64,000 nucleotides of DNA from Sclerodactyla briareus (taxonomy: Eukaryota; Echinodermata; Holothuroidea; Dendrochirotida; Sclerodactylidae), in the NCBI GenBank assembly GCA_026419785.1, contig JAODTK010001466.1, positions 116,636 to 180,635 on the forward strand. Reading direction: 5' to 3'. The notes beneath the pieces were generated by a model, which saw only the letters and a program-made list of their open reading frames with translations, searched no databases and was not told the origin of the DNA. The translations under genes were made by a program, and so were the position numbers. Positions 12,096-24,500 of the stretch are shown here, one piece after another (positions within the stretch are counted from its first letter, which is position 1; each line of letters starts with the position of its first letter).

Positions 12096-12782
12096 GGAAG
12101 GATGCAATCTGCAAGATAGTGCAGTTTCAAATGTTCCCCTAAACATTTTACCCAGATCTCGTGGTTAGGTGTGAAGTGTCATATGGTTTGCTTGTTGACA
12201 GTTTGGAGTGGAACCCAGTCCTCTCTTGTGGTTATTGTATGAAGTGTAATCTGTTTTGCTGTGGACGGTGTGGAGTGGAACCCAAAAGTCCTCTAGGCCC
12301 CTCCCTCTCTGGGTGCTTTTTCTCCCGACAATTTACTTGTGTCTGGCTTGACTTTCCAGCATGATGGACAAGTTATTTATTGTCCTGTTCCATATGTAAT
12401 CTTGCTGTTTTGATTTTATACAAACACCTCCTAAGCACCTACACATTCTGCTTTTTAATGTAGTTTAAGAAGGGTATTGCTGTGACAATTTTCGGATGAC
12501 TTTCAGAAAATACACTGGGCAAAAGTGATTGTGGGTGGAGAGGGGGGGGGAAGGAGTAACACCCCATGGTGATGTTGCCCTGCCTCTTTTTCTGACCAGC
12601 AAAAAGTCATTGCACATTCCCATTACCATCGCAAGTTCACACGCTTATCTTTATTGTATTGATGAAGCCTGTACTGATGGTCAAATGCTATACAGAAGTC
12701 AGAAATCATCGCTTTACCCTGGTATGCGTGCCACACCAACATGCCTATATTCATGTTTAAAACAAGAACCTTTCGAAGCCCC
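12096..12782. other. Non-coding stretch between repeat copies
   Basis: Nothing conserved is recognised. A local duplication of TTTGGAGTGGAACCCA-type sequence lies near 12201 and 12268, and a G9 run lies at 12542-12550. Confidence 0.5.
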
Positions 12783-13110
12783 TGCCTCCTCTTGACCAAT
12801 GAAAGCATCATGCATTTCTGAAATGATCACCCCCCCCTATTTTTCTCCCCCACCTCAGTCGATAGAATTGGGAACAACTGACAAACTCCATCCATTCGTC
12901 TCATCAGCTTGGTGTCAGGCCTGTCCCCCTACTGGGTTATTAAACTTGGATTCTGCTAACCAACAAGAGCCGAACACATTCTGGAACTTACCCCCCCTCT
13001 TCTCCCCACCCTGGTTGATAGGATTCAGAATGATTGGCAAGCTGTACTATCTCCTTACCAGCTTCCCAGCCTCTGGTCTCTGGCCTGTCTCCCTAACCTG
13101 GTCCTTGTTA
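12783..13110. repeat. Pyrimidine-rich repeat family, copies 3 and 4
   Basis: Copy 3 (about 12790-12955) has a C run, TCGATAGAATTGGGAACAAC and GGCCTGTCCCCCTACTGGGT. Copy 4 (about 12958-13110) has CCAACAAGAGCCGAACACAT, a C-rich tract, CTGGTTGATAGGATTCAGAA and GGCCTGTCTCCC. Both are truncated before the EcoRI-like GAATTCCGG end seen in copies 2 and 5. Confidence 0.75.
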
Positions 13111-13548
13111 CAGTGCTCTGATTATTGTTATCACTGCTGCGCTCAGCCAATGCCTTTCTCATTGTCTATATCCATGTGAGCTATACGTTCCCCCTCCTTA
13201 TGTGTCCATCAAAACGTCTTGTGGAGTTATTTCTTTGAACAGGTCTTGAATATATGTATTTTCTTGGTATATGTGCGTGTGGGCATTAATCGAATGTCTC
13301 ATGAAGAAAGCATGACCACTCCAGTGTACTGACAGATTCAAATGTTTGAACAACGACTGCATGCACTGCCTGTACTAGGTGTTTTAACATAACGTGTCGG
13401 GCGCTCCATACAAACAGGAGGACTTTCCATGATGGGATCGCTCTCAAGAGTAACCACTGGTATATGCGCTACATAATATGTAGGATTTTTGCTGAGCCAC
13501 GACAAGGGGGGGAAAAAAAAACTCTCAACCCAAGACTGTCCCTAATGG

Positions 13549-13852
13549 GTTGACCCAATATGAGCAGCACACATTTTCGAAACATTGCCCAAACCTCGCC
13601 CCCCTCTTCTCCCCCTCTGGTTGAATACAATTTAGAACAACTGAACAACCGTTGTTACCCCTCTCCTCCCAGCTGCCCCCCTCCCTTGGTTCCCGGGCCT
13701 GTCCCCCACTGGGCTGCAAACCTTGCCTGGGAGGATGCCAACCGGCACGACCGCCGCGGCTGCAGCTGCTTCTGCGCAGGCAGCCTCCAGGAGATGATGG
13801 GATACATGACCCCTTAAAGGCTCTGCTGTCGATAGGAATTCCGGTATGGAGC
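13549..13852. repeat. Pyrimidine-rich repeat family, copy 5
   Basis: It starts TTGACCCAATATGAGCAGCA and shares GCCTGTCCCCCACTGGGCT, CAAACCTTGCCTG, GATGCCAACCGGCACGAC and the right end GATAGGAATTCCGGTATGGA with copy 2. Several frames are open through it, but the reading frame is not conserved between copies 2 and 5, so I treat it as a repeat and not an exon. Confidence 0.85.
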
Positions 13853-16800
13853 CTTCAAATCATACTTCTACACTACTACAACACCAACTACTACCACCAC
13901 GGGCGATCAACTGCCCAGCTTTTTGCTAACACTTCAATAACACCACACTAACATTCTACTACCATTTATTCACTGTCCTCAATCATTGCTAACAGTATAT
14001 CAAGTGTCCAGGGAGTGGAGAGCAACACAGACTTTCACGAGGGCTTCGATACATAACCGTATTCGTTCTAAATCATGCCCGGGGTGCTTGCCAAATGTTT
14101 TCGGGGCACTATTTGCTACATGCAGTTAGCCCCGGGGTTGCAACGTGCTGTGAGAAAATATTGGTTAGGGTTAGGGTAAGGCAGCCAAGTTTAAACATAT
14201 GGGCAATTCCATAATATTGATCGTACATTCAGACAATTTTGCAAGGTTTAAACGTTGCTCAGTTGATGATGATATGTTGGGAAAACTTTTTTCTCTGTTG
14301 CAGTATATCTCTTGAATATAACTTCCACCTCATGCAGAAATAATCCACCAGACTTATTTATAGGGGGCAGGGGGATCACCTAAGTGCTTGGTGTCGGACA
14401 TACGCTCACGCATCAATCCACGTTTTCCCAAAATAGAACAACAAATTACCATACCTTTGTTGGTGCATAAACTTTTAGATATTATGTAGTCTATATATAA
14501 TCAGTGAACACACCCAGTGATACACACAGCACATACAATTTTTCAGCACTTGTTGCAATTGGCAAAGAAATCGCAATGAATTCCTGGTGCGGACTACATG
14601 TTTCCGGTGTCGACGCACCTGTGTGAATGTACGTCCGACACCAATGACCTTAGGAGTAATACCCATAATGCCATCCTCTCTCCATACTTTGTATCAGACA
14701 GTTGGTATAATCTTTTTCACTATAAATAGAGCAACTTCACTAGTTCTGTTGCAAACAGATGTTGAGAAAGAGATGTTTTCAGTTGGAATTTTTGGACATG
14801 CTCTTAAACACAAATGTGCTTTTTAGCCAAAATTCCAGTTTTTGGCAAATAGAGGGCGGTATTAAGCACCTCAAGTCCGAAAAATGTATCCAAAAGGGAT
14901 GTTTTTCTTTTTTTGTTTTGCCTTCGATTAATATAGGACAAACGCTAGGTTAAATCTGTCTTGGCTGATATAGAACCAACACATGATTTTGCTGGAGGTT
15001 TACCTATTCAACGGAATGCCCATTATGATCCTCCTGCTTATATTCTTCGTAATTGCAGAGATGAATGACCCACTCCCTAGCAATAATACACAGGCGCAGC
15101 AGTGCCTGTTTCTGCTGTTCGTCATTGATGTGTACATTGCATGTAGCTTATCGCATTGCTATTTTGGTGCACTCACCCCCCCCCCTGAATTTTTACCAGC
15201 AGTGACACCCAATCTCCTCACACCTTGATTCATGAGGTTTTTGCATGACACACTGATTGACCTGAATTGTGCGAAGTGCAACGTTTGTTGATTCCCGTTA
15301 AATGATGCTGTGATTTGCGTAGGCCTACTTTTAATTCAAGAAATGGGTAGTTGGTACATTTATAATTGACAGCTTTATAATGAATGATTCTATCACATTT
15401 GAACCAAGTTTGCAGGCTGCCTTCAGCTTCAGTGTTCATGCAAAATTTAAGTTTGGAGCTTGTTGTAGTTGTTAGTACCATGCAGAGTACATACGATCTT
15501 TCGAAAACTGTACAAACATTGGAGAACACGGGCAATATAATTGCCACCCGGCTTCCCCTACTCAATATCTATTTGATTGTGTTGCCTGACTACGAAATTC
15601 AGCGGGGAAGCGGGGGTTGGTCCCAGCTGATTATTGGCAGTGTAAGTTTCTAGGCCATGGGCTTGACCGGATTGTAGTATTCTCTCAAGGTTGGGGGGGG
15701 GGTGTGCTTAGAGGAGAGGGAATGTATCTAGGAGGAATACGGTCTGTTATTTTTGCCCACAAAAAATTGCTCATTGCTCTCCCAACATTGAGCAAGTGTA
15801 ATGTGATGGTTGTGACCCCAAATTTGAAGTTTGTTATACTGGCTCTCAAGTAAACCACGCCAGTTGAATTAATTGAACAAATTGTATTACCTAAGCTGTC
15901 CTTCAATGTCTTCCTAACTTCTCCAAGTCATTAGATATTCGTTTGGGGAAGAGCACACCTACATTAACTAACATTTCCCATGAGTTGTGTATCTTTTTTT
16001 TTATTCTTTTTTTTATGGGCGCAAGAGGGCAAAGGCTCAAAACCTATGACGAGGCCCAGTATCGTTTGAAAATCGTCGTTTCTTTCTGTTCACTTCATGC
16101 CAGCCTGCCGTGGTATGTGGCATCAGCCACAATTGGTTACTAAATCTTATCTACTCCTCGTTGGCTCATGCGACAAATCTCCAAGATGAAACCTACTGCC
16201 GTCTCGGCTCCTCTGGCTTAGAGGGCAGTTTAAAAAATGCTTACACCAATTTCTTTACCATGTGTTCATCGCATGCAGTAGTAGTTTCAGGCAAAGTGAA
16301 CCAGGCAAGTCTGTTCTTTGCAGGATGCTGCTGTTGCAAATGTCTTCTATTTGAAGATTCAGCAAAATGTATTGTCTCATTGTAATTGCTCTAATAGCTG
16401 CAGCTTTTGGGAAGGCTTACTCTTTCAATCTGTCTAGCCAGAAGGTGTGAATTCTTCTCACAGTGAATGCCCTACTCATGCCAGTTCCATGGTTGGACTG
16501 CACTTGTGGCACGCTTCAGATCAAAATCAGGGTGTGTTCAGAGGCCGCTCGGGATCCGCTTGGGGCAGAAATCTGGGTCCTTGAGTATAACTTGGGAGTG
16601 AACTTGTTTTGCACGAGGGATTATCTGCTCCGCCCCCTACATAACCTCCCCTTGACTTGGGCCAAACTGGCTCTGGTCATTCCAGGACATTTTGATCCCG
16701 AGCTGGCCTATATGAGATGGCCATCCCAGCAGTGCTTCCTCCAATGTGGAGAGGAATGTTCTTCACTAGAGAAGTGCCACAAGTTTTGCTATGATGACCC

Positions 16801-17219
16801 CCCCCCCCCCCTGCTGTGGTAGTTTTTCAGTTTTCTTAATTCTATTTGGACATCGTCTGATGTTCATATGTCAAAATGCTGTATCTAGTGTGCTTCTGAT
16901 ATTCTTTTGGAGCAGTATGATGTTCAATCAGGTACTAGTGTCCATGTATGCTACCTTGTGTGCTACCTCGGTAGAGTACAACTAGTCCGTACATTAATTA
17001 CCTATGGCCTTCCTAGATGTTTTACTAAAACGTGTAGCACAAAATCATCCTTTCCTAAATGTCAGTCTGCTTTTTTTCTCCACATTTCCATGTAATGCCA
17101 TGCTGTGAATTTGCTGTGAGTCATTTGACAAAACAAGATGCTTCTCACTGCAGTGCTATGTAACTGGCTGGGTCTAATAAGGTCAACAGTATCATGCTTT
17201 TAGTCTATTACTATTTTTC
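13853..17219. other. Non-coding stretch
   Basis: No exon recognised. It includes two perfect TTAGGG units at about 14164-14175, a G10 run near 15685 and a C14 run at 16798-16811. Frames of 60-119 codons carry no recognisable domain. Confidence 0.55.
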
Positions 17220-18060
17220 ACATATGTTGTACGTAACTAATACCCTCTCTCGGGAGAGTGCATCCAACTTTTGCGTCTGAACAGTTATTGCCGATTCTTG
17301 AATTTCTCTGGCAACAGTGGACTCCTGGTACTCTGACAGGGTGTGCTAGGTTAGATATTTCTTTTGGAAGAACCAGATATTTGCTCTTTTCAATTTCCTG
17401 ACATATACTCCCGAGGCCCATTACATTTGTTGTAGATGTGTAGCCTGTATGTACTGCTTAGCCTTAGCCATTGATTCTAGGGTGGCATAATCCATTCTCT
17501 GTTCTCACATATCAAGAAGCAAATGAACAGGATTAATTAAAACTGACATCCAAGGATAGAACCGAAAATTGACATCCCAGCATGTCTACATTTCATTTTG
17601 CATCCAGTCTACATATTCTGGTGGAAAAAGTGTGGTTTGCTGGGTATCCATGGTCATGGCAAACTTAGAAGAGGAAATCCTAGGTAATTGCCCTGGATAT
17701 AAGGTCTGATATTTGTTCTTCGCAATTTTCTGACAATGCAAATGTGAATGCTTTGCCATTAATTCTCATAATTGATTCTTCGTTTCCACGTGCAAAGGAG
17801 TAATTCTACAGGATTTAACACTGTTTCAGCCTGGATACACTTGATAGAATAGATTCTTTGTGTCAGCACATTCAGGTAGCTACAGGTCCACCTATTTTAG
17901 TGAAACGTGAAGTTTGTATGGTTCCCATGGTCAACCTCGAAAGTCCTCAAAATTTGCATACAAAATTGCTTTGGATTTGTTTCCTTTTTTCAAATTCAAG
18001 ACCTACTTGTCCTGGGCAGGACATGGACACTTCTTACATTATTTCATATCACCGATGGTA
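17220..18060. repeat. Probable diverged tandem family, spacing about 300 bp
   Basis: AGATATTTGCTCTTTTCAAT near 17374 recurs as TGATATTTGTTCTTCGCAAT near 17707, each followed by TTCTGACA or TTCCTGACA. TTTGCTGGGTATCCATGGTC near 17636 recurs as TTTGTATGGTTCCCATGGTC near 17913. The similarity is weak but the order of blocks is kept, which suggests an old duplication of about 2.5 units. Confidence 0.4.
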
Positions 18061-19120
18061 TCAAATTGAATTCTCAAGTCAAAATTTGTCTCAAATTCGC
18101 TGTTATAGTTGAAAAAAAAAAATACATAGGAGAAGCAAGGCGAAAATTTGTCGCTTCGTTTTTAATGATTCAGGGAATTCCCCAGAAACCAGGCACAGCC
18201 ACTTGTGGAAAATTGTGGAGGTAGGAGGGAGACGGGGGAGGGGGTTGGTCCAAAGCACTGGAGAGCAGCAGTTTTTGCTGGGGCCCTCCTAGAAATTGAG
18301 GGTTCTGGCCGATAAGGGCAACCCCTTCCCCAGGTGGTGGCTCCCTTGCCACAGAAACTGCAGTCACTACGAGCTTGCTTCCTAATGACTGGCCATAGTA
18401 ATTATTGAGATTGCAACCAAGATGATGCTGATGCTGCTGAGATGTGATTTGAGTAGGCAGCTTTCATGACCTTTCAATTTTCCAGAAATTAATAATTTTG
18501 ATCATCATTGCTCATAGCTACACTCAGTCATCGTATGTATGTTTGCTCATCCATGTATTCTTGGGAGAGGCAGCCTACACAATATCCTTCTAATAAATTA
18601 ATAAATATCCTTAATTTCCGCAAACAACCATGAGAAATTAATTTACCCTCGAGAGGTCCGTGTCTCTGCAAGTTCTCCACTAATTTTCCTGGTGGGGTTC
18701 ATGTTACTTGCATAATTATTAATATTTAATGGGTTATTATAGAGAAATTACGTCTTGAGCTGTATTATGCAATCATATAATGCCTTGCCAATCCCTTAGA
18801 GCAAAATGGTTGGGGCTTGTTTGAGAGCTATTTGGGATTTTGTAATGTTTTGCTCTGTCTTGTGCCTGTATTACAAACATTTTCAATGATTTGTCTTGAA
18901 TAGAAAAAAAAGCTATATTGGAACTGACAGAAAGATGATACCTCCTAATTGATCAGGTGTGACATTGGTGCAATGCCCCCTCCGTTCTTCCAGTCTTAAG
19001 ATAATTTGACACATATCCAATAATGAGGAAGCCAATTCAAGTTTTGAATTCTTCCTCACTCTCTGTAGAGTTTCAGAAGTACCGGTAATAATTATCTCAT
19101 ACTTTCTCCTACCCCTACAG
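18061..19120 (+). other. Intron upstream of quaking exon A
   Basis: No further exon is recognisable. The final 20 bases form a typical pyrimidine tract and acceptor (CTTTCTCCTACCCCTACAG) directly before exon A. I looked by eye on the + strand between position 1 and here for codons of the conserved STAR KH core and of the segment before the proline-rich tail, and found none. The 5' exons therefore probably lie left of the window. Confidence 0.6.
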
Positions 19121-19406
19121 TCTCACCACGAACCGTGCCTCCTCGGGCCCCGCCCTGGTCCCCCAGCCGATGCGGTCTCCCACGCCTGCCGCCCAGGCCC
19201 ACCTCATGGCGCCCCCTTCCTGCCACGCGTCTCCAGCCAGTCGATCCTCGCCGCCGGCGGACTTCCCATGGGGCACCCCGCCATGCTCCCCGCCGCCCAG
19301 GATGCGTCAGGGAGCATCATCTACCACGTGGACCCCTACCAGCTGGGGATCGCCCCAGCCCTGATAGACTACCAGGGGACCCCCGGAGCCCACGACGGTG
19401 CTATTG
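19121..19406 (+). CDS. qki: Quaking/held-out-wings homologue, exon A (proline-rich tail), one-base frame break
   Basis: STAR-family RNA-binding proteins of the QKI/how group bind ACUAAY motifs and control splicing, export and stability of mRNAs. This exon encodes the tail after the KH domain. It begins with one leftover base (acceptor CCCCTACAG) and ends ATTG before the donor GTATGT. The early frame gives SSGPALVPQPMRSPTP, which matches the mammalian TGPAPVLPPAALRTPTP. The later part, one base out of phase, gives GSIIYHVDPYQLGIAPALID, matching mammalian [20 protein letters not shown]. The switch falls at or near C5 at 19212-19216. The exon length (286) fits the splice phases only if one base is missing. 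Since both halves are well conserved, a sequencing or assembly error is more likely than a pseudogene. The exon is very GC-rich compared with its flanks. Alignment is from memory, by eye. Confidence 0.88.
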
Positions 19407-19432
19407 GTATGTCCATGGCTGCGGTCCACTAG
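19407..19432 (+). CDS. qki: Possible alternative C-terminus of quaking by donor read-through (QKI-6-like)
   Basis: If the exon A donor is not used, the frame of its second half continues through G|GT ATG and gives Gly-Met-Ser-Met-Ala-Ala-Val-His followed by TAG at 19430-19432. Mammalian QKI-6 ends in an eight-residue tail that also begins Gly-Met (GMAFPTKG, from memory), attached at the same place. The length, the first two residues and the position all agree. A possible poly(A) signal AATAAA lies at 20336-20341. This would be a short isoform lacking the HPYQR nuclear-localisation segment of exon B. Confidence 0.5.
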
Positions 19433-20335
19433 GGCTGCTCACCCACCTGGGCTACACGCCCATTAGGGCCTGGATGTGAAATGGTCAGACAGGTTTTGTG
19501 AATTCGGTGACTATTACGGCCTGTTGCGGTGGTGATGGAGTTGGCCTGTCAACGTGCTATTGGAATGATTGCTTGCCTGGCTGCCATTGGTTGGGGCTTC
19601 TGTCCATCATGGCTGAAGGCTTCAGGAGAGAGGAGCACAATTTTAAGTGGACATGCAACTGGGGTTCAGAATATGCTCTGTTCAGCCTATTGTCTATATG
19701 GTAGTGAAGTCCATTTTGCCACTGGGGTGTGCTATGGATGGCGTGAGTGCAGTTTGTATTGGTCGAGGCTCCTGATAGGCAAAGAGTTGAGATAATTGGA
19801 GCTGTCGGCCTTAGTAGAGATCTGAGTGACTGCAGTTGCAGTTTGTGCTGCAGGTCAGATGAAAATCTATCCTGCAGCATCAACTTGGTGCTATTAAGGA
19901 GAATGCAACTGCTGTCCAACAGCAATAGTAAGCTGTTTTTAAAATCCGGCATATGCACTGGGTAGGGGTCCAGAGAGAGATTATTATAGAAAACAAAATC
20001 ATTCTGCTACATATCGGGACAAAAACTGGTGCTAATTATGTGCTGCAGTCTACGAGGTTTTGACCTAGGTAGATTTTGTGGATTCTGTTTGCATGACTGT
20101 AGGATCATCATCTGTTAGTGGTTCATTGATGCGCTGGTGCTGTCTCTTTCGTTTGTTATGAGTCTGCCCCAATGTTGGCAAAATAGCCAAATTATATGCT
20201 ACTTGCTGTTGTTTATGGCAGAGATTCACCTTCGTAGAATCTCAAGTTGCTTGAGGTTACTGATCATTGGCTGATCAGAAGGTAGCTCTAATCCCTCCCG
20301 AGCTGAATTAGAGAGTCATATCCTACCTTGTGTTG

Positions 20336-20341
20336 AATAAA
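20336..20341 (+). promoter_or_regulatory. Candidate poly(A) signal AATAAA for the read-through isoform
   Basis: A perfect AATAAA hexamer about 900 bases after the read-through stop at 19432. It is the first one I noticed downstream. Without transcript data it may be chance. Confidence 0.25.
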
Positions 20342-21486
20342 TGTCGGGGTCAGTGGCAACTGTTCATTATGACTGTGAGCCAGATTGGTGCTATGGTCCG
20401 TCAGGAACAATGGGTCCGTTCGACCTGTCATGGGGAACCATGACACAATTTTATCTAGACGGGTAACATGGCTTTGGCTCATCTGCCGTGGATTGTTGAA
20501 AATGCCAAGAACGTCGCCCGCCGGTGGGGATGAGAAATCTCCCACGTCTTTACCTTTTTTCACGTTCCCGAGAACATTATATTTTAGCTTACTCACACCC
20601 CTTTCACGTAATAGCACTGTGTGTATGAGTGACTGACCATGAATGTGTTCAGTAATGTGCAATTGGCATTTCTATAACCTACCTCAGTTGTAAGTCATGT
20701 TACTATAATTAAAGCCTAACCAACATCTGTTCCTCTGACATTGTCCCCCCCCCCCCCCCACTCTTTCATATGCACCGTCCCATCTGGCAGCTTTGTCACA
20801 TGGGCCCACGTGGTCCCAATATATCTTCCTCGATGAGAGTGGGTGTGAGCTGTCAGCCTTTGTTTTGTTCCCGTAGAGTTTGCAATCATGGCTGGAATAG
20901 CTTATGCCAGTGGAATCGGCTGGCGGCTAGTAAAAGTGGAGAACTGATGTGGATGTTTACTTTGGAGTGCTGACGTATCTGCCCTAGATTACAATATCGG
21001 TGCTGATATCTGGTGTGGTCCATTGCAAATACACTTTCTCGGGTGGGGTAGAGGGGAGGAGGGGGGGGGGGGGAGGAAATTAGCTACAGTGTGTCTCACA
21101 AGGCATAGAGCATCTTCACAGCTTCAACTAAGGGATCGTCTGTTCATTGGCGTACTGCCTGTTATTATGGGACATAACCAAGGAAAATTTCACAGCAATC
21201 TGAAAATGTTTGCGATATCCACTCTGCTAATCCCTCCCTCCTGAAACACAGAAAGAAAAAAAAACCTGTGGTCTAGGAAAGGACCAATCACATTTCTTAT
21301 CTGCAGCCAGAAAATATCTGCCATAAAAGCTTCCTTAAACATAACTGAATTAGAATCAAAGAGCCTATGGAGGCAATCCCTAAATTCTCAAATCTTCAAG
21401 AAACTGTGAGGAGGAGGATTCTTAAAGCGTTGTCGTGTCATTGCAGCTGCAATCAATTTATGTCATGCCTGGAGCAAAACCTTGAA

Positions 21487-21500
21487 TAATAACTAATAAT
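21487..21500 (+). promoter_or_regulatory. Quaking response element-like motif in the quaking intron
   Basis: TAATAACTAATAAT contains the core ACTAAT (21492-21497) flanked by TAAT half-sites on both sides, one of which overlaps it. The known STAR/QKI site is ACUAAY plus a nearby UAAY half-site. Quaking genes are known to regulate their own transcripts in other animals, so a binding site 2.1 kb into this intron is plausible, but the motif is short and AT-rich. Confidence 0.3.
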
Positions 21501-24500
21501 CGTCAGGTATTTACGGTTTCTCCTGGAGGCAAACTCTGTTTCTTATTAAAATTATCTCTTGTGAATTCGTCAGTTTAGGCTGATTAGGGAGTTTCAGAAG
21601 GAAGCATACATGCCAGCTGTAGCTTTGAAGTCAATACTTTGTGTGGTTAGTTATGATGTGACGATTTGAACTGGCATGGAGGGTACGAGAAAAAAAAAAT
21701 TGAAGAAAAATTGGGACTCTCAGATCACCAGTGAAAGCCTCTCTCAGCTGCGAAGAAAAGGGGGTAAAAATGGTATTCATTAAGTCATGCACAGACTTAA
21801 TATGCAGGGGGGGGGGGTTGGGGAGTTGGATACTTTCTGGATTGGAGGGGCCAGACTGCACCTAGCTAGACCCTCATAGAACCGTGCCTGATGCATGTAT
21901 TCGAGTTGCTTTTATGTCAAATTGTCAGGTGGTGGATGCTTGTCACTTTTGATACCTGCTGAATTCCTACAATCATCCGAGAGTAAGAAAAAAAAAATTC
22001 AGAATTGGGGAATCTCTCAGGATAATGTTGGTAGGAAGCCGCAATTCATTGTTTCTCATTCTCTTGAAACTTAGGGCATGCATGCATGGATGGATGGATG
22101 TGTCGATCATTTAACATTGGTGAACGATTCAATATTCCACAAACGTCACCCCAAAATATTGATGTATAAAATAATAAAATTGAAGTAATATTAGAACAAA
22201 ACTGATGGACTAAGTAAAAAACTATGAAACCAACAACGAGTAACTGAAATATCACAGAATAGAGAGGCTTCGTGTAAGTTTCTGACCATTGAAAGTGCAA
22301 TTGGCTGCCCCCCTGCCTGCCCGACCAATTATGATGTGGCTTATCTGTGGGTGTTGTTTGTTGGTGATCCCCGTTGAGCGATTCTGCACCTGTTAGACCT
22401 GTCTGCTAGTAGCCGGGGCCCTGGGTCAAGGTCACCCCATCAGCGAGGCACCCAATTGGCCCCCTAGTACCTCCTGTATTGTCTGGGCCAGACTTGAGTT
22501 GTTGAAGGAAGTTCTGAGGGGCTGGAAAATAATGGCAGTAGATGGCCTAATGGAGAAACCTGCACTCTGTATAGATTCAGTATGGAAAACATAGAGCCTG
22601 GTATTTATGCAGTCAATATTGGGGTAGGAATAGCCGTAGGAAGAATTGCAAATTTCCAAGATTTCCCTGTTGAGCATGAAAGTGTGATGCCCCTGCCCAA
22701 CATGCAACAAGTAAATGGGCAACAGACAGTAGTTAGAAAGCGAGGCATAGTTGAATGGTGAGGTCTGATGTGGAACCCAGTGCAATATATAGCAGGTGGT
22801 GAATGAGTTGACATCTAACAGAAGAAAATGAAATTACTTACAGGTACCATCCTACAAATGAGTTTGCAAGCACCTCAACTGCTACCAGGGGTCTAACCAA
22901 TGCGCAAAAATGTGACATTAGCGGGGCAGAACTGTGAATGATTACTATGGCACTGACTGATTTTGCTGGGCCAGAATCCCCTTCCCCCCCTAAAAGGGGA
23001 TCACATTGAGTTGTTCCCTGTCTGGCTCCTTTCCTCCCCACCGTGGCTGAAAGAAACCTGACATAATCAACAAGGTGACACAGGATGCTGCTGAATGCTA
23101 TTGGATGGTCTGATCTAGGAGGACTCATAGGGCTGCTGATCAATTGGTCAGAAAAGAAGAAAAACATACTGCTAAAGGATAGGAAGTGATATTAGATCCA
23201 TGTGAGAGGGGGGGGGGTTAGGCCTTTTGGCCTCTGATGTAACTCAACTTGGGTGAAATTTTTCAAACCAAGCAAGTTTGTTATAATTCAAACAAAATGG
23301 TGTTAACATGAAATTTGGCCACAAGCATTGAAAATTTTTATGTAAACTAAACCCCAGATGGGGAATATTACAGGGATTGTGGCGGCTTCCAGTTCTGGAA
23401 GATATCCCCCCTGGCCGATGTATCCGTAGAGGAGAATTGCTGCTCTGAATATTGATAACAATACGTAAACCCCTGCATCGGAGCTCAAAACTACCAGGTG
23501 AAGACAAGTGCACGCAAATATGAGGATTGGGACTGTTGTTTTATGTCATTGAGACGTGTCAAGGTGTTTGACATTGATTAACAGTAGAAAACGTAATGGG
23601 GAAAAGCTACCACCGAGGAGGAGGAATAAAATGCCTGAAGAAAAAGCAGAATTCAACGAGTGAATCTTCAGATATATAAACCTAGATTATGAAGTAATCT
23701 CGATAACCAGACAACCGACCCGTTGAATAAACAAAAACGAATTGACGTTGTTGGGACGAAAATATAATAAAAATAATGCCGGGCTTCTGGGAAATTAGCC
23801 TAGCACCAGCTTTATTCCTGCAATAGAATTGTTCATAATACTGCCTGCGGGCCATATTTCACGAAATGGATCTGCTGGGGGTTCAGTACTCGTCAGAACA
23901 AGAGAATAAAAAGTTTGATGGATATTGGTTTGACTGATGGTGACCCTGTGTTTGGGGAAAAATATGGCATGGGAATCAGAAGATGTGTGGCTGTGTTGGA
24001 AGAATGTGTTTGTTTGTTTCAGACTTGCTGTGTGAGCTCCGCTCGGCTCTATGGTACAGAGAGTGATATGCAGTGTCCCTGTGCTGTCAAACAACATTAA
24101 TGTGTGGATTCAGGGCTGTTAACAGAAAGTGGCTGGGAACCGGGCTTTTTTTATGTACCACTACTACCCCTCTGTCCTAACACCCGATCATTCCAATTCA
24201 TGGAAAGTTGTCTGGAATGACGAGGGCAGTATTCCCTGCTTGAAATTTAGTAGACTGTAACAATTTCTTGAACCTTGTTCAGCTTGTGGTGTCTGACCTG
24301 CTGCGGACATTATACATCCTTGCACTGTTACTGCAGTCGCTGATGTGGGGTGTGGGATTGAGAGAGGGGGGGGGGGGGAAGGGGAGCTGAAGTACTTTGA
24401 GATTGATTATAGGTTGTGAGTGAATCTATGGCCCTTGCTACTTCAATTGGCCAATGTTACAATATTCCTGATACATAGTCTGGAGTTGTGGTGATGACTC

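Noticed and set aside
20288-20662. 124-codon - strand frame overlapping an 83-codon + strand frame.
   Set aside because: Neither frame has a recognisable domain and both are equally open, which points to chance. It lies inside the quaking intron or read-through 3' region.
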